Assembly (NCBI GenBank): GCA_028023455.1
Contig: JAQFVV010006255.1
Coordinates: 5,318,501 to 5,382,500 of the forward strand
Direction: 5' to 3'
From: Epiperipatus broadwayi
Lineage: Eukaryota > Onychophora > Udeonychophora > Euonychophora > Peripatidae
Length of the DNA stretch: 64,000 bases
Positions 1 through 13,225 of this stretch are shown here, in pieces. The notes under the pieces are model-generated. The model saw nothing but the letters and a program-made list of their open reading frames with translations. It did not search any database and was not told the origin of the DNA. Positions within the stretch are counted from its first letter, which is position 1. Every line of letters begins with the position of its first letter. Made by a program: the position numbers and the translations under genes.

Positions 1-1194
<1,194 letters not shown>

Positions 1195-2385
1195 AATTAT
1201 TAATTGAAACCAAACAATAGCAATCACATTAAAATTTTTAATTGAAAATTATTTTCTTTTATTACTACCCCATCTTGATGACAATTTTTTGGCTTTTAAT
1301 TTTGTGATTTTTGTTTTTGTGTTCAATATTTTTTGTAACAATTATTCTGTGATTTTTTTTTGGAATATTTCTTAATTATTCTCAATTAACATTATCTTTA
1401 TAATAATTATATAGTTTGTGTTTTATAAATGTACTTTTTTGGGGAATCAGTATTTCTAAATGCTCATTATTTGGTGTTTTTTTTTTTGTTATTTTATTGT
1501 ATGAATATAATAATACGACTACACACTTTAGTAATTTTTTGTATTATCTAGGACATTATATCAATGACAAGTAAATAAAAAAAAACAGCATGCATTTCAA
1601 GAATCAAACCAATAATACACACACACACATTTATAATGTCACAGATAAAAATAAAATTAAGATAATTTATTTTAATTATGTTATTGATCCATGGAAATAT
1701 TTACTAGAACCTTAAGCAGTTCGCAGACAGAAAAAGGTTGAGAATCTTACGATTTAAAGTATAATTTTCCTTTATTTTCTATCTCACCATTCATAATTTC
1801 AATAACACTAGTTTCTATTAATTAAAAAAAATTTTTTTTAAATTATAAGTTTGAATTTATAAATTTTATGCACACTCTTGTCTGTATGAGTGCCATTATG
1901 AATCATCTTTCAATAAGCCATTTCTTCATTTCTTGGTACTTATTATGCATTCCATTCAGTCATAACATTACTTTCTCTTTATAGTCATGACTTTCATTTT
2001 GCCACATATGCTGTAACAAAATGAATAAAGAAAGATCTTGAAAGTTTTTTTTTATCACATTTAAAAAAAATTTTTTTATTAATATTTTAATGTATACATT
2101 TTAAGAATTAAATTATAGCACAGGTATATGTATACAGTTGCCTTCAGAAATCTGCTGCTTCAATATCCACTAATTCAACTATTTACTATCCAAAAAATAA
2201 ACAATAGTAAACAAAAATAAAATTTTTAATATTTTAGTTCAAACTTAAACTGCTTGGTGTGATAATGCATGTGCTTAAAATTATTACTTTAATATTACTT
2301 AGAAGTTGTATCTTTTGCATTTTATCATTATCAGTTTTCATAAATCTATTATTTCCAAAAATAATAATAACACTCTGTATATTGA
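1195..2385. other. AT-rich stretch, no gene seen
   Basis: Low-complexity A/T sequence with homopolymer runs and a short CA repeat near 1617. I found no coding frame, RNA gene or clear repeat boundary. The first part may include the 3' end of the preceding hAT element, but no terminal inverted repeat was recognised. Confidence 0.6.
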
Positions 2386-2763
2386 TAAAGGTTCAAGAAT
2401 AGAATGAATCCATCTATTTTTAGAATTTGTGTTGTGTATAATCTTATCTTTCTGATTAAAATTCAGAGTGAAATTAATATATCAACCAGGTAAAACACGA
2501 TATTAATAATCATAAGACTAATAATAACTAAGCAAGGATGGAGATAGTATCCATCTTTTAATAACATTGTTTTAAATAATCAAATAGATTACATATACTG
2601 TACATTAAGTTGTGCTAATTTTATGTTTACATTTATTATTTTCTATTTGTTTGATAAAAGTAAGATTAGTAACAAGAGAGATTCTATCTCCATCCTTATT
2701 TAGTTTATTATAAACATCAAAAGTTCTAAGAATAGGTGGATTCATTCTGTTCTTGGCCTTTTG
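2386..2763. repeat. Imperfect inverted repeat (fold-back)
   Basis: The left arm (from about 2386; contains AGAATGAATCCATCTATT and AAGGATGGAGATAGTATCC) is mirrored by the right arm ending about 2763 (ATTCTATCTCCATCCTTA and AATAGGTGGATTCATTCTGT). Arms differ by several substitutions and small indels, so the element is old. No coding capacity. It is probably a MITE-like fold-back or an inverted repeat tail of a larger element; no target-site duplication was found. Confidence 0.65.
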
Positions 2764-3216
2764 TCAACATGCAGAACGCTATTTAATTATAATCTGAGGG
2801 TAATTGTTTTTTTCTAAATTACATATACATTAGACTATACTAATTTCATGTTTACATTTAATTTTAATATATATAATGAATGTGCTTAGTTATAAGTTTT
2901 TCTAACTTAAATACTAAAAATTTTTCATTAATATTGGTTCTGGCCATTCTTAACATACTATATTACTTTATATTTTTGTTTATTTAAAACTATCACTGAT
3001 AAAGTTAAAGGGAAGGGCTAAAAAGATTCTTGCATATTACAATGAATTTAGTTTTTTTTCCCTCAAAAAAAAAAATCCAAAAAAACTCCTTTCATCCTTC
3101 ATCCAGTCAGCTAATAAATAAAAGATAAAAAAAAGATTGTTTTGATTTTAAATAAAAAACCATTTTCTGTTTTAATTAATTATTAAGAATATGTTTAAAT
3201 GTATTAATTTTAACAT
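2764..3216. other. AT-rich spacer, nothing recognised
   Basis: A/T-rich sequence between a fold-back and the left LTR of family A. No coding or structural signal was found. Confidence 0.5.
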
Positions 3217-4514
3217 TGTAACTAGACTTCTCTCTACTCTAGCATGAAGCTCCATAAAAGAAGAAAGTTGAAAAAACTCCAGTTCTAATCTAAAAAAATC
3301 TAGCTTTAGTCTAGAAGAAAAAAATGATGTCAATCATTATTTGAAGAATATGTTTGTCTGATCCATAGGTTGGAATAACAGCTACTGATTCACATCAAAA
3401 TTTTACCTGTTGATAAACCATGAAAGAAGAAATATATCAATGTGGATCATCCTAACATTAAGCATGGCTGTATAATTGAATTTGATAGCCTGAAATAAGA
3501 AAACTGCGAAAAGTGAATAGACTCGTGAATAGACTTAACAAATTGTTTGCCAACCTGAAATTAGAAGCACTAAGAATAAAATAAATCATATATAAACAGG
3601 TTAGAACAATTTTGAAAATTGGAAAGTTACACTGAAACAGATGTAAGCTCACATTATCACAGAAAATTGGTAAAGTCATTTCATATATCACATGTGACAA
3701 AGTTTTAATAGCATCCATTCATGAACTAATATTTAATTAGTTATTAGTTTGTTATATTTAATTCTAATTTATTTTCTCTAAAAGTGTATTATACATTGGT
3801 CTGTGTAATTACATTTAGTGTAAAATAATATTATGGTTTTTATGGAATTTTAAGGTCAAGCATATTGGAAATGGGAAGAGAGATAAAGAAATATTTTAGG
3901 TCATAGTAATAAATAAAGACTATAATGGTAGTTATTAAAATCCCTTACATTGCAGTAAATAATTTTTTTTAATGCCTTATCAATAGTTATACTCTTTATT
4001 TTGGCAGAGTTCATTATTTGAGGTGAGAGTGTTTATACATATATCATTATTACTGCCTGAAATAAATCATTTTTGAGGTTAAAACCTTAGCCTATGATTA
4101 ACTCTCATTCTTGCATTTCATCAATTCAATAATGAATCATATAAATAGTGCAATATTATGATTGAATTTCTTATGTTCCAAATTACTGCTCTCTGCTAAT
4201 GATATTCCCATATTATAAATGAAGGGTTGAATCTAGATTCCTGGTGATGCTATGATGAGTCTTGGTTATGGTACCAGCCTAATCCAAACAAAAAAAATGT
4301 CCCAGAGAACTTATATCTTTTAGACCATATTTTCTTTATATATAATTAGAATGATATACATGTGGTTAAGGCATATCTATATGAATGAACTATTGATGAG
4401 TAGAAAATATTATTGCTGTCTGGTTAACAAGCAATCAGATTACAAACTGATAAGGGCCTTCAGTATGCTCATTATCTATCTTTGATTTGGGTTCAAGATA
4501 AAAATCCCATTACA
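3217..4514 (+). mobile_element. Family-A LTR retrotransposon, 5' LTR
   Basis: About 1.3 kb. It starts TGTAACTAGACTTC and ends CCCATTACA, so it has the TG...CA form of an LTR. It is defined by comparison with a second diverged copy that begins TGTGATCTAGACTTC at 7690 and resumes, after a large insertion, at about 12930-13225 (end ATTTACA). Shared blocks include TTGAAGAATATGTTTGTCTG near 3340 and TCTTTTAGACCATA near 4315. Minus-strand open frames inside it (3458-3718) have no counterpart in the other copy and are chance. The LTRs differ at many positions, so the element is old. No convincing target-site duplication was found. Confidence 0.7.
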
Positions 4515-7500
4515 TTTGCTCCCCCAGCTCATATCCTATTTGAATCACTTATAAATTTATGTGTATTGAAATATAATGGAGATTATAGAATAGACACATT
4601 CTGAGAGAATGAAAGCGATATTGAACAAAAGAAAAAAAAAGCAAGAATGAAGGAGTTGTAAAATAGTTCAGAAAGGCAATAATAAATAAATAAAAGTACA
4701 GTAAAATCATATGGTAAGAGAAAATATTCTAATAAAGAGCAATGCTGGTTGTAAAAAAATATAGATATAAAAAAGAAATGGGACTGCTGTTGGAATGTGA
4801 GATAGACACCTGATAAAAGAAATAGAAGATAAAAGGAAAAAAGAAACATTTTCTTCTTACTATTATTAATATTTTTGTTGACAAATATAGATGATTACAA
4901 GAGCAAAAGCAAAAATGAAATCTTGAGATGTAGATGGATAAAAAGTACTGTTGGCAGGACAAACCTCAGGGCTGTACATGGCAGTAGGTAATATTAATAA
5001 AGACCAGGCTGGAGAAAAACTTGAAACTTCAAGAAAAGATATGCTTTATGAAAGAATGGTAATGATAAGTGTGTATATTGAAGACAATAAAAGTCAGATG
5101 GAGAAGATGGCTAATCATATGAAAGAGGAAGTATGAACGTGTATAGTCTGGGAGTTGATCAGAACCAGATGAAAGAAGAAATTAGAGATACTCAATCCCA
5201 TCTGAAAGAGGAATTGTGAAGGGGTTGGTGAGAGGATTGTGAGGCCTGGATAATAAAGTAGATGAAACCCATCAAGAGGTCAGACAGAATAAAGATGAAT
5301 AGGATAGCAAAGTAAGTTAGTCACATGACATATGGAAAGCAAAGATACAAAGTGAAAAGAATTTATTAGTACAAAATGAAAAGAATTCAGAAATAGTACA
5401 AGAAAAATAGATGATCCGATGAGGCAGATTAAAAAAAATCCAGTTTAAATATGACAGCAGAAAAAAATAATTGACAGAATAGAGAAGTTAGAAACTGGAT
5501 GCAGAGAAATTGACAAAATTAGTAGATTGGATGAAAACTCCCCGAAAAGAAAAGAACATGACAATAGCTGAAGAAAGAATTTATCTGGATCCTCACTCAC
5601 TGAATATAGGAGATAGTTTTGCATACATTTGCATATAATGACATTAATAATCTAAGAGACTATGATTATGGAGTGACAAAACTCTGAAAGCACTTAGTCT
5701 GCAGAAATTATGATATTGAAAGCCTACAGAAATTATTATATAAAAAAGTTTCACCGCAACGCATCAGCATGTTATTAAATACTTGGTATTAAATGGTTTA
5801 TTTCTGCCTAAATCTGATGATGAAAGAAGCAAAGCTCATAATAGCTCGTAGCCTTGATACTGTAGTGAGGATTATCAGGAAGGTATCAAGCATAGGATAC
5901 TACAATTCAGCTTGGTTAATGTTATACTCCATTCTTAAGAAAACTTGTGGCTAAATTAAGGGCTCTAACAGCTGACTTGTTATTGGAATCATAGATCATC
6001 TGAATCATGAGACAGTTTTCCAAGCTAGGTTGAAAGGATGTTAATTGGCAGTGAGAGCCATACATCAGAAAATTTTTGAAAAAAGGGGAGGATCTAAATC
6101 TCCATAGAAAACATCACATTGAGATGATAATGACTCTCTAATTAACATTCTTCTGTATGGAAAAAGAAAAAAGGGGACTGCCACTATGGAGGGGAAAGCA
6201 AAGAAGCCCAAGTAGCATATCAACTAGAATTTATATAGTCAAGCAAATACAAAGTGAGTCATTAATAAATAAGAATATTGTTAATAGTCTGATCATGAAT
6301 CTCAGCCAGAGTAAGATGCTATTATGTTGCTAGTACAGATGAAAAATATATTAAGGGCCTAAATGAACTGGAAAAAGAAAAAATATCTTTTTGGAAATTG
6401 TGAGTGATTTTTAACTGTTGATAGGTGCTCATTATACTTTCAGTACTGGTGATAGTTAGAGCTTTTCCATTTGGCATGAGAATGCAATACGTTGATGTTT
6501 CATGGAGTAGTATATCTCAGCCCTAAATTTATTCCTTTTTAAAGTTTATAGGAATGAGTTTCTAAGTCTCAAAAATGAGTAGCTTAATCTTATGCATGGT
6601 TGTTTGTCTTGGATAGTATTGGGCCATGTCCATTCGCCTTTAAGTCTCATAAATTCCTCATGAGTAAGTCTTCAGTCTATCAAAGATTTTTTTTATTTTA
6701 GATTTTAGGGTTTTTAAGTTGCTTATTGTGATTTAAGTGAGGTAGTTCTCCTGGAACTCATGGTACCTTGCATACTTATGGTTTAAAAATTGAATTTTTT
6801 CTATCTCTCCCAGGATTGTGAGTCAATATTCATATCATCCAAATTATTGGAAGTCAATCCAGACTTCTATTTTTTAAAAAAACCCAACCATGTTTAACTT
6901 ATCACTAGTATATGAGAGAACAGTTATGATAGCCAAAGAGAGGTGATACCAGCTCATAAAACTGAAAAAAGTAAATAACTGAGCATGACAAAAGATTGAC
7001 AATTAAATGTATGGTTGAAATAAAATTGGTTGAGTTGATTATAGGGATGGGGGGGGGTATTGCAACTTTTTATAGTTAGCTATAAGTATAAAAAGATCAT
7101 ATAATAATTTACAGGCTGAGAGGAGAGAGTAGATCAAATTTCAATGATAGCAATCAAATGTACTAGTATATGCTCTTTTCTTAAATAGTTTATGTCTCTT
7201 TATTGAAAAATAAATTAATTTAATTAATAAAAATAATTTATAATTGTATTCAAGGGAAAGAGAAAATGGACTGAAATTTCTTTATTATTATAAAAGAAGA
7301 ACAGAGTTAAAACTTTTAAAAAAAGTTATTACTGTTAACATGGACTGTTTTAAAGCAAGGTCAAATTTGTTAAATATAAAAACGTAATTAAAGATTGTCC
7401 ATTTGGAGGGAAACAGCTTAAAGTGTTGGATAACATGTTTTGGAATGTGATGATGATTAGCTATAAAAGGACTGTGATAATATGTTTAAGAACAAAATAT

Positions 7501-7689
7501 ATTTTGTTAGCAGAATAAATGGATTTAACACTTACTTATATATTAAATTATTATCAAACTGCAATGGTTAACTACATTTTTCCATAGTGAAGTCCAGTAC
7601 AGCAAGATATATTGTTAATGAAAGAGGAATACTCTATTATTAAAACTTTATGAAATGGCCAAATATTTTTATGGTTTATAGTTAATATA
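4515..7689 (+). mobile_element. Family-A LTR retrotransposon, internal region
   Basis: About 3.2 kb between the two family-A LTRs. It begins with a gag-like coiled-coil segment (about 4951-5600). The remainder is decayed; I could not identify protease, reverse transcriptase, RNase H or integrase motifs. Around 6430 a short reading IGAHYTFSV resembles the D-T/S-G-A core of an aspartic protease, but this is weak. The internal region is short for an autonomous Gypsy or BEL element, so it is either a non-autonomous derivative or heavily deleted. Confidence 0.6.
4951..5600 (+). pseudogene. gag-like coiled-coil fragment of family A
   Basis: An open segment of 61 codons (4951-5136) ends EDNKSQMEKMANHMKEEV and is rich in Met, Glu, Lys and Gln. 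The similar reading continues past stops with MKEEIRDTQSHLKEEL-like repeats near 5170-5215 and KIIDRIEKLETGCREIDKI near 5460. This charged, heptad-like character followed by a basic stretch is what N-terminal Gag regions of many invertebrate LTR elements look like, and its position just inside the 5' LTR agrees. No capsid or zinc-knuckle motif was confirmed. The open frame begins with a TTG, so the true start is unknown. Several stops and frameshifts make it a pseudogene. Confidence 0.5.
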
Positions 7690-8218
7690 TGTGATCTAGA
7701 CTTCCTCATTTCTCTCTACCCTAGCATTTAATTCTGTAGAAGAACAGTTGAAAAAATAGTTAAGCCCTATTCTTAAAAATCCAGCTTTTCCTGGAAGAAA
7801 AAGTGATGCCATTGTCATTTGAAGAATATGTTTGTTTGGTTCATAGATTGGAATAGTAGTTTCTAATTCCTCCAAAATTCTATTTATTAATAAACCTTGA
7901 AAGAAGAAATATATTGATGCTGACCACCCTAACATGAAGCATGATTTTATTTGAGTTAGCTATCCTGAAATAAGAAAACTATGGATAAATATATATAGTC
8001 TTAACTATTTGTTTGCCGGTCTAAAATGAAAAAAAAAACAAGGATAAATATTAGGCTTCATCATTTATTTGCTAGTCTGAAATCAGAAGCACTAAGGATA
8101 AAATATATTTAATAATGTAAAAATAGCTTGGAATAATTTTGAAAATTGTAAAGTTATACTAAAACAGATATAAGCTCATTCTGCCACAGAATGTTAGTAA
8201 GACTATTTTTCTATATAT
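7690..8218 (+). mobile_element. Family-A 3' LTR, left piece (split by family B)
   Basis: Matches 3217-3700 of the 5' LTR base for base over long blocks, for example the TGTGATCTAGACTTC start and GAAAACTATGGATAA-type segments. It stops exactly where the family-B LTR begins (TGAAATGA at 8219). The rest of this LTR is found about 4.7 kb further right. This shows that family B inserted into the already resident family-A LTR. The minus-strand 79-codon open frame at 7696-7935 lies wholly in LTR sequence and is not considered a gene. Confidence 0.7.
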
Positions 8219-9915
8219 TGAAATGAACAATCTATTATTCATTTCAATAAAATATATATATATGTTTTTATTATTCAAGCAATCAAAATGATATGCACAT
8301 TTTTTTTTTTTTAAAAAAAAGAGATTCAAGAAGGAATTAAGTTTTATATAAAACTAAATTCTTTTTTTTTTTAATGAGACTGGAGATTACTTCATTCAAA
8401 TCCCACTGGACATCCACTATGCTTTGTGAATAAAAAAGAACAACACTTTCAACAGCTAGCTAATCCAGACTGGACATCTGATACTTGGTTTTCATCAAAT
8501 TAATCCAGTGAAAATGTAGGCTCATCTCAGGTAGCAGAAATGGAACCCATGGAAGCTTTTTATAATCTTATGTGAACCATTTAATATTTATCAGAAAGAA
8601 GAAATAAATGACAGCTATTTTTGTAAGTTTTGTATTTAAAAGATTATTTTAACTTTATTGTTTTGAGTTTGTATTTAACTTTGTAATCCAGATATTATAT
8701 ATAAAAACTGTCAGTTAAAAAAAATCGCTCTGTTATTATATATGTGAATAATATGGTAACAACTATCTTTAATATATGTAAGTATATATTTTATACATAT
8801 TGTAACTTTAAAAAAAAAAGAGTGAAGAAATAATAGAAATGTAAAATGCAATGTTCACATATAAATTACCCACATTTTAAGTAGCCATAGTTAATGATGT
8901 AGTTATATATATATATTGTCCATTTATTCATAGTTAACCCTATTTGATTACTGAGAATTAGATTTTATGTAGATGAATTTGTGTTAAAAATATATGTAGT
9001 TTTTTGTTGACTGTTGAATAGTTTATGTATATTTGCATTCATATGGGAGAATATGTTCCTGTCTAGTTTTTTTTTTTTTTGATGAAGGATTGGTATCGGA
9101 ATGAGCCATCTTTGTATCTATTGTAGTTATATTGAATTAGGGTAAGGATTTAAAAGCAACTCTCATAATTATTGTTAAGTAAAGATATTTTATTGAATTA
9201 GAGTAGGATCAAAAAGCCACTCCTATAGCTTGTTGTACTTTACTGAATTAGGATTAAAATCTAAAAGACCATTCATTATAATTATTGTTATAAAATAGCA
9301 TTGATGTCTATTCCATATAGAATTTATGCATGTGTTGGTGTTAGGAAACACTGGAGTCAAAGAAATGTTTTATATTTATGGGTTTATACATGCCTAAAGT
9401 TGTATTTTAAGTTTATTGAAGTTGGGGTTTGATGTACGACAAATGTACTTTATTATTTATAGCTATATGAATAATAATGTCAATGAAAATTAAAAATAAC
9501 TTAATAAGGAAACCTTGGACTTTTATGTGTAATAATTGTCTTTCTGCTTGCATGTAGAAGAAGGCAATAATATATAAAAGATAAAAGAATTTTCTTGTAG
9601 AAAATAAATTGTGTTAATTAATGATTATATTTGATGATTAAATTATTGTTTTATAATATAATTTATTTAAATATAAGGTTGTGTGATCTACTCCATTCAT
9701 CAGAAGTAACTCACATTTTCTGTGATTTAGTCTGGCATTACAAATGGGTATTCTATGTAGTGGTCACTATTATTCTGTGGCATAAAATATTGTTTAAATA
9801 TACAAGAGTTGATTTATTTCCTAATGCTTAAAGCTAGGTGGCTCCCATGTAATTTATGTAAATAAATAGAGAAAATGTAAAATCATGAAAAAAAATGCTA
9901 AACCTGATTATTACA
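8219..9915 (+). mobile_element. Family-B LTR retrotransposon, 5' LTR
   Basis: About 1.7 kb. The start TGAAATGAACAATC and end GATTATTACA match the other copies at 11698 (start only) and 50128-51706. In the last copy the termini are TGTAATGA and TCATTACA, an exact 8-bp inverted pair of the TG...CA type. A block just inside the start, ATGAACAATCTATTATTCAT, is almost unchanged in all three copies. It can form a small hairpin and is followed by AATAAA, a possible poly(A) signal. Conserved GAATTAGGATTAAAATCTAA-type repeats follow near 9120-9290. Confidence 0.75.
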
Positions 9916-11697
9916 TAGTAACAGCCCCTATTGTGGATTTTTGATTTTTCCAGAGTAAAAATTCCATTTTTTAGTTGTTGGCAATTCCCATTTGCCTGAG
10001 GTGGATGAATGATATGGTTAAACAGGAATTTTTTTTTCTTGATTGCAATTATATTGTAAAATAAAAACAACAACAACAAGAATGAACAAAGCAAGTTGTG
10101 CCATGAAGAAGACATACAAGTATATGTTGTGTCAAGATGTTCTAGAGCAGTGATCTTCAACCCTTGGTCCACGGACTGGCGCCGGGCTGCAAAAGTTTTC
10201 TGCTGGTTTATGCTAGACTGGCAGGAAAGTTTGTAATAACAAAATAATAAGATTTTTAACTTTTAATTAATATAAGCAATTTTTATTTATTTTTTCATCG
10301 CAACTGCTTGAATAAAATTAATTATAAATCAAAATTTTTATTTAAATTATTAGATAATATTATAATTACTAAATAATAATCGAAAGAATTTATCTGAAAA
10401 TGCAATCTTTAAAAGACAAAGCGTCAATCTCATGATAATTGCACCACTCCTTACACATCAATTTCTATACCTAGTAGGCATTTCTGTATTGCGTCAGCTC
10501 ATTTATTGGTCACATATAGCAAATTTTTTTATTGCATTTGTATCATATTTTTATTTTGTTTGTGACATTTCTTTTTGAAATTGTAAACTTCACAAAATGG
10601 AGACAAAAAAGGTCAAACAGCAAAACCTTTTGGTCTTCTTAAGAAGAGACAAGGATAATATTCCAGTAAAAAGTGATGCTGATACTGAAAGTATGCCAAG
10701 TACTAGTGTTTCAACCCTTGAAGAAACAAGGAAAAATAGATATGTTGATACTGCAGAATGTGCAGGAAAAAACAAAAACAAAAAAGGTCATTTTATTAGA
10801 AATTACAGTTAGGAGTATTTAAAACTTGTTTTCATAGTTGCTCCTGACAGTGAACTATCACCACAGCCTTTGTGTGTAGTATGTTGTGAAATTTTGTCAA
10901 ATGAAGCTATGTGACACTTTACCAAAACAACTTTTCAGCTCAATTTTCCCAGTGGCTTTACAGGTGGTCCTCAGATGACTTCAAGAATAAACACCTAATG
11001 CAATCTGGTGTTATTTTAATCTAATTTTTACCCAATTAAAAAAAAAAAACAGAACGAAAACAAAATCTAATCAATCATACATAAATTAATTTGTTTTTTT
11101 TTTAGTTATCACAGATGTTTATGGGGGGGGGTGGTTATAAAAGAATGTGATGTACTGTATCTAGTGCTAATTATAATCTTGCATCTGGATAAACAAATAT
11201 AAGCAAAACTGCTTGAGAAAGCATAAGAAATGGTGATCATGTGATGTTTAGTGATTTAAACAAATAATTAAAATAGAACAGAGTTTAGAGTATCACTGAA
11301 ATAAAATTGAGTCACTGTTAACACAAAATCTGAATAAAAACCTGTTTCCCATACTGATCAATCTGTTAGATAGAGAAATCCAGCAACATGAATTAGACGA
11401 GAATATATGTATCATATGAATTATTGTATTTACACAGAACTATGCAGATGAAGAATTTCATTCAACTTCAACTTTATTTACTACTGGGAAAAAAGAAAAT
11501 GCATTCTCTCACACTAGTTATTTCTCCAAAATTATCATGCAAGAAAAAATCTCCAGATAGACTACTATCTAACTATAGTTATGCAATCTTACTTTATTGA
11601 CTAATGGCTAGACAACAGCTTGTAAATTGTCTAATAAACAAGAAATGAACTTTAAATAAATACAATCATTTTTTTTTTGTTTTTAAGTTTGAGAATT
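9916..11697 (+). mobile_element. Family-B internal region, interrupted by hAT
   Basis: The segment after the LTR contains CCATTTGCCTGAGGTGGATG near 9990, which also appears near 48938 just before a gag-like frame in the other family-B copy. About 150 bp further on it is interrupted by a hAT element (from 10148). Sequence from about 11130 (GAATGTGATGTACTGTAT) to 11697 again matches 49660-50127. Neither copy holds a recognisable pol gene. Without the hAT insertion the internal region is only about 1 kb, which suggests a non-autonomous LTR element. Confidence 0.6.
10148..11030 (+). pseudogene. hAT element fragment with BED-type N-terminus, ZBED/SCAND3-like
   Basis: The element starts CAGTGATCTTCAACCCTTGG followed by a 'ggtccacggactggcgcc' block, the terminal sequence typical of Charlie-like hAT elements. 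A 71-codon frame (10597-10812, ATG start) begins METKKVKQQNLLVFLRR. After its stop, a reading with VAPDSELSPQPLCVVC and CEILSNEAM (about 10840-10912) is the first half of the BED-like zinc finger in ZBED/FAM200 proteins (usual 'PQPLCVVCGEKLSNEAM'). The rest of the transposase and the right terminal repeat are missing. Candidate left target duplication is TTCTAGAG, but no matching right copy was found. It inserted into the family-B internal region. Confidence 0.75.
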
Positions 11698-12765
11698 TGA
11701 AATGAACAATCTATTATTCATTTCAATAAAAAAATATTTTTTTTATTATTCAAATAATTAAAGTGATGTGCAAATTTGTTTTTTTAAAAAAGATCCAAAA
11801 TGAGGTTCAAGAAGGAAATAATAAAATGTATATAAAATCAAAGTATTTTTTTAATGAGACTGGGATATTATTTCAATCAAATCCTGCAGGACCACCCCTA
11901 TGTCTTGAGAATAAAAATGAAGAACACTACCAAGAGCTAGCTAATCTAGCCTGGATATATGATACTTGGATTACTTCAAATTACTCTAGTGAAAATGTAG
12001 AACAAGGCACATTTCAAATAGCAGAAATTGAACTCATAAAGGCTTTTTATAATCCTATATAAACTATGTAATATTTATCAGAAAGAAAAAAAATGACAGC
12101 TATTTTTGTAAGTTTTATATTTAAAAGACTGTTTGAACTTTATTGTTTGAGTTTATATTCAACTTTGTAATCCAGATATTATATATAGAAATTGTGTTTA
12201 AAAAAAAAAAGGTGAAAAATCACTCTATTATTATGTATATGAATAATATTGTAACAACTTTTTTTAATATAGGTTAGTATATATTTTATACACATTGTTA
12301 CTTTAAAAAATAACTTTCTTTAATATATGTAAGTATATATTTTATACACATTGTTACTTTAAAAAGTAAGAATGAAGAATTTAAAAAAAAAAGTAAAATT
12401 CAATGTCAATGTTCATGTCTTAAATAATTATAGTTAATGATGTAGTGATTACTGAGAATGTGAATTTATGTTATACATATGTAGTTGTTTGTTCACTCTT
12501 AAATAGTTTACATTTATTTACATTCATAAGGGAGAATAGCTTTTTTTTATGAATTAGGGATCAGTATTGGAACAAGCCATCCCTGTATCTATTGCAGTTA
12601 TATTGAATTAGGGTTAACACCACCCTCATAATTATTGTTAAGCAAAAATGTTTTATTGAATTAGAGTAGAACCAAAAAGCCATCCTATAGTAGTTGTACT
12701 TTATTGAATTAGAATTAGAATCCATAAAAGACCATTCCTCATTATTATTGTTCTGTTTTTTTTAA
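11698..12765 (+). mobile_element. Family-B 3' LTR, truncated on the right
   Basis: Starts TGAAATGAACAATC and aligns with the 5' LTR of the same element to about the GACCATTCCTCATTATTATT block. There the expected last ~600 bp are missing and a G/T homopolymer block begins. A 99-codon open frame at 11763-12062 lies wholly within the LTR. The equivalent frames in the other two LTR copies (8283-8590 and 50190-50400) are broken, so it is probably chance, although an LTR-encoded peptide cannot be excluded. Confidence 0.7.
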
Positions 12766-12930
12766 AAAAAAGTGGGGGGGGGGGGGGGGGGGGGGGTTTT
12801 TTTTTTTTTTTTTTTTGGGGGTTTTTTTTTTAAAAATTTGTTTAACCCCCTTTTTTTTTTTTTTTTTCTTTAACAATAAGAAAATAAAAAAAAAAAAGGG
12901 GAATAATGGAGAGGTTTTTTTTTTCTAAGT
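12766..12930. other. G/T and A homopolymer block, likely assembly artefact
   Basis: A run of more than 20 G is followed by long T, G and A runs with almost no other sequence. It lies exactly where the right end of the family-B LTR and about 0.5 kb of the family-A LTR should be. Nothing else in the window looks like it. It is most simply a low-quality consensus or bad gap fill; a real rearrangement at this spot is possible but less likely. Confidence 0.7.
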
Positions 12931-13225
12931 TTGGGGGAAGGGATTATTTGAGGTTTTAGTTTCCAGTGGTGCTGTTGTCTTGGTTAACAATAACAGCCTA
13001 ACTCAAACAAAAAAAAAATGTCCAGAGAGCTTAGGTCTTTTAGACCATACTCTGTTTATATATATATATTTGTAGAGGCATATTTATATGAATGAACTAT
13101 GATGAGTAAGAAATATTATTGATATGAGATAAACCTTACAAGCAATAGGCTTAGAAAGTGATGGGGTCTCATTAGTAAACTCATCACCAACCTTTGATTG
13201 GAGTTCAAGGTAAAATCTATTTACA
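12931..13225 (+). mobile_element. Family-A 3' LTR, right piece
   Basis: Resumes the family-A LTR at the position matching about 4210 of the 5' LTR. Blocks such as TCTTTTAGACCATACTCTG and ATATGAATGAACTATGATGA correspond to 4315-4400. It ends ATTTACA at 13225, against CATTACA at 4514. Together with 7690-8218 it makes up the split 3' LTR, minus the part lost in the homopolymer block. Confidence 0.65.

Noticed and set aside
3458-3718. Minus-strand 86-codon open frame
   Set aside because: It lies in the family-A 5' LTR, and the equivalent segment of the 3' LTR (about 7950-8218) is not open in the same frame. The composition is A/T-driven.
4583-4962. Two overlapping minus-strand Phe/Ser-rich frames
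   Set aside because: Antisense to purine-rich family-A internal sequence; Phe/Ser-rich frames arise automatically opposite GAA/AGA-rich DNA.
5600-7140. Attempt to read pol (protease/RT) in the family-A internal region
   Set aside because: Only scattered weak resemblance (for example IGAHYTFSV). No ordered catalytic motifs were seen on either strand.
7696-7935. Minus-strand 79-codon open frame with protein-like composition
   Set aside because: It falls in the family-A 3' LTR; the matching part of the 5' LTR (about 3220-3460) has stops, and no domain was recognised.
9834-10172. Minus-strand 112-codon frame
   Set aside because: It spans the family-B LTR end, the internal start and the hAT left terminus, so it joins unrelated pieces of different elements.
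11763-12062. 99-codon open frame
   Set aside because: Completely within the family-B LTR and broken in the two other LTR copies. Left as a possible but unsupported LTR peptide.
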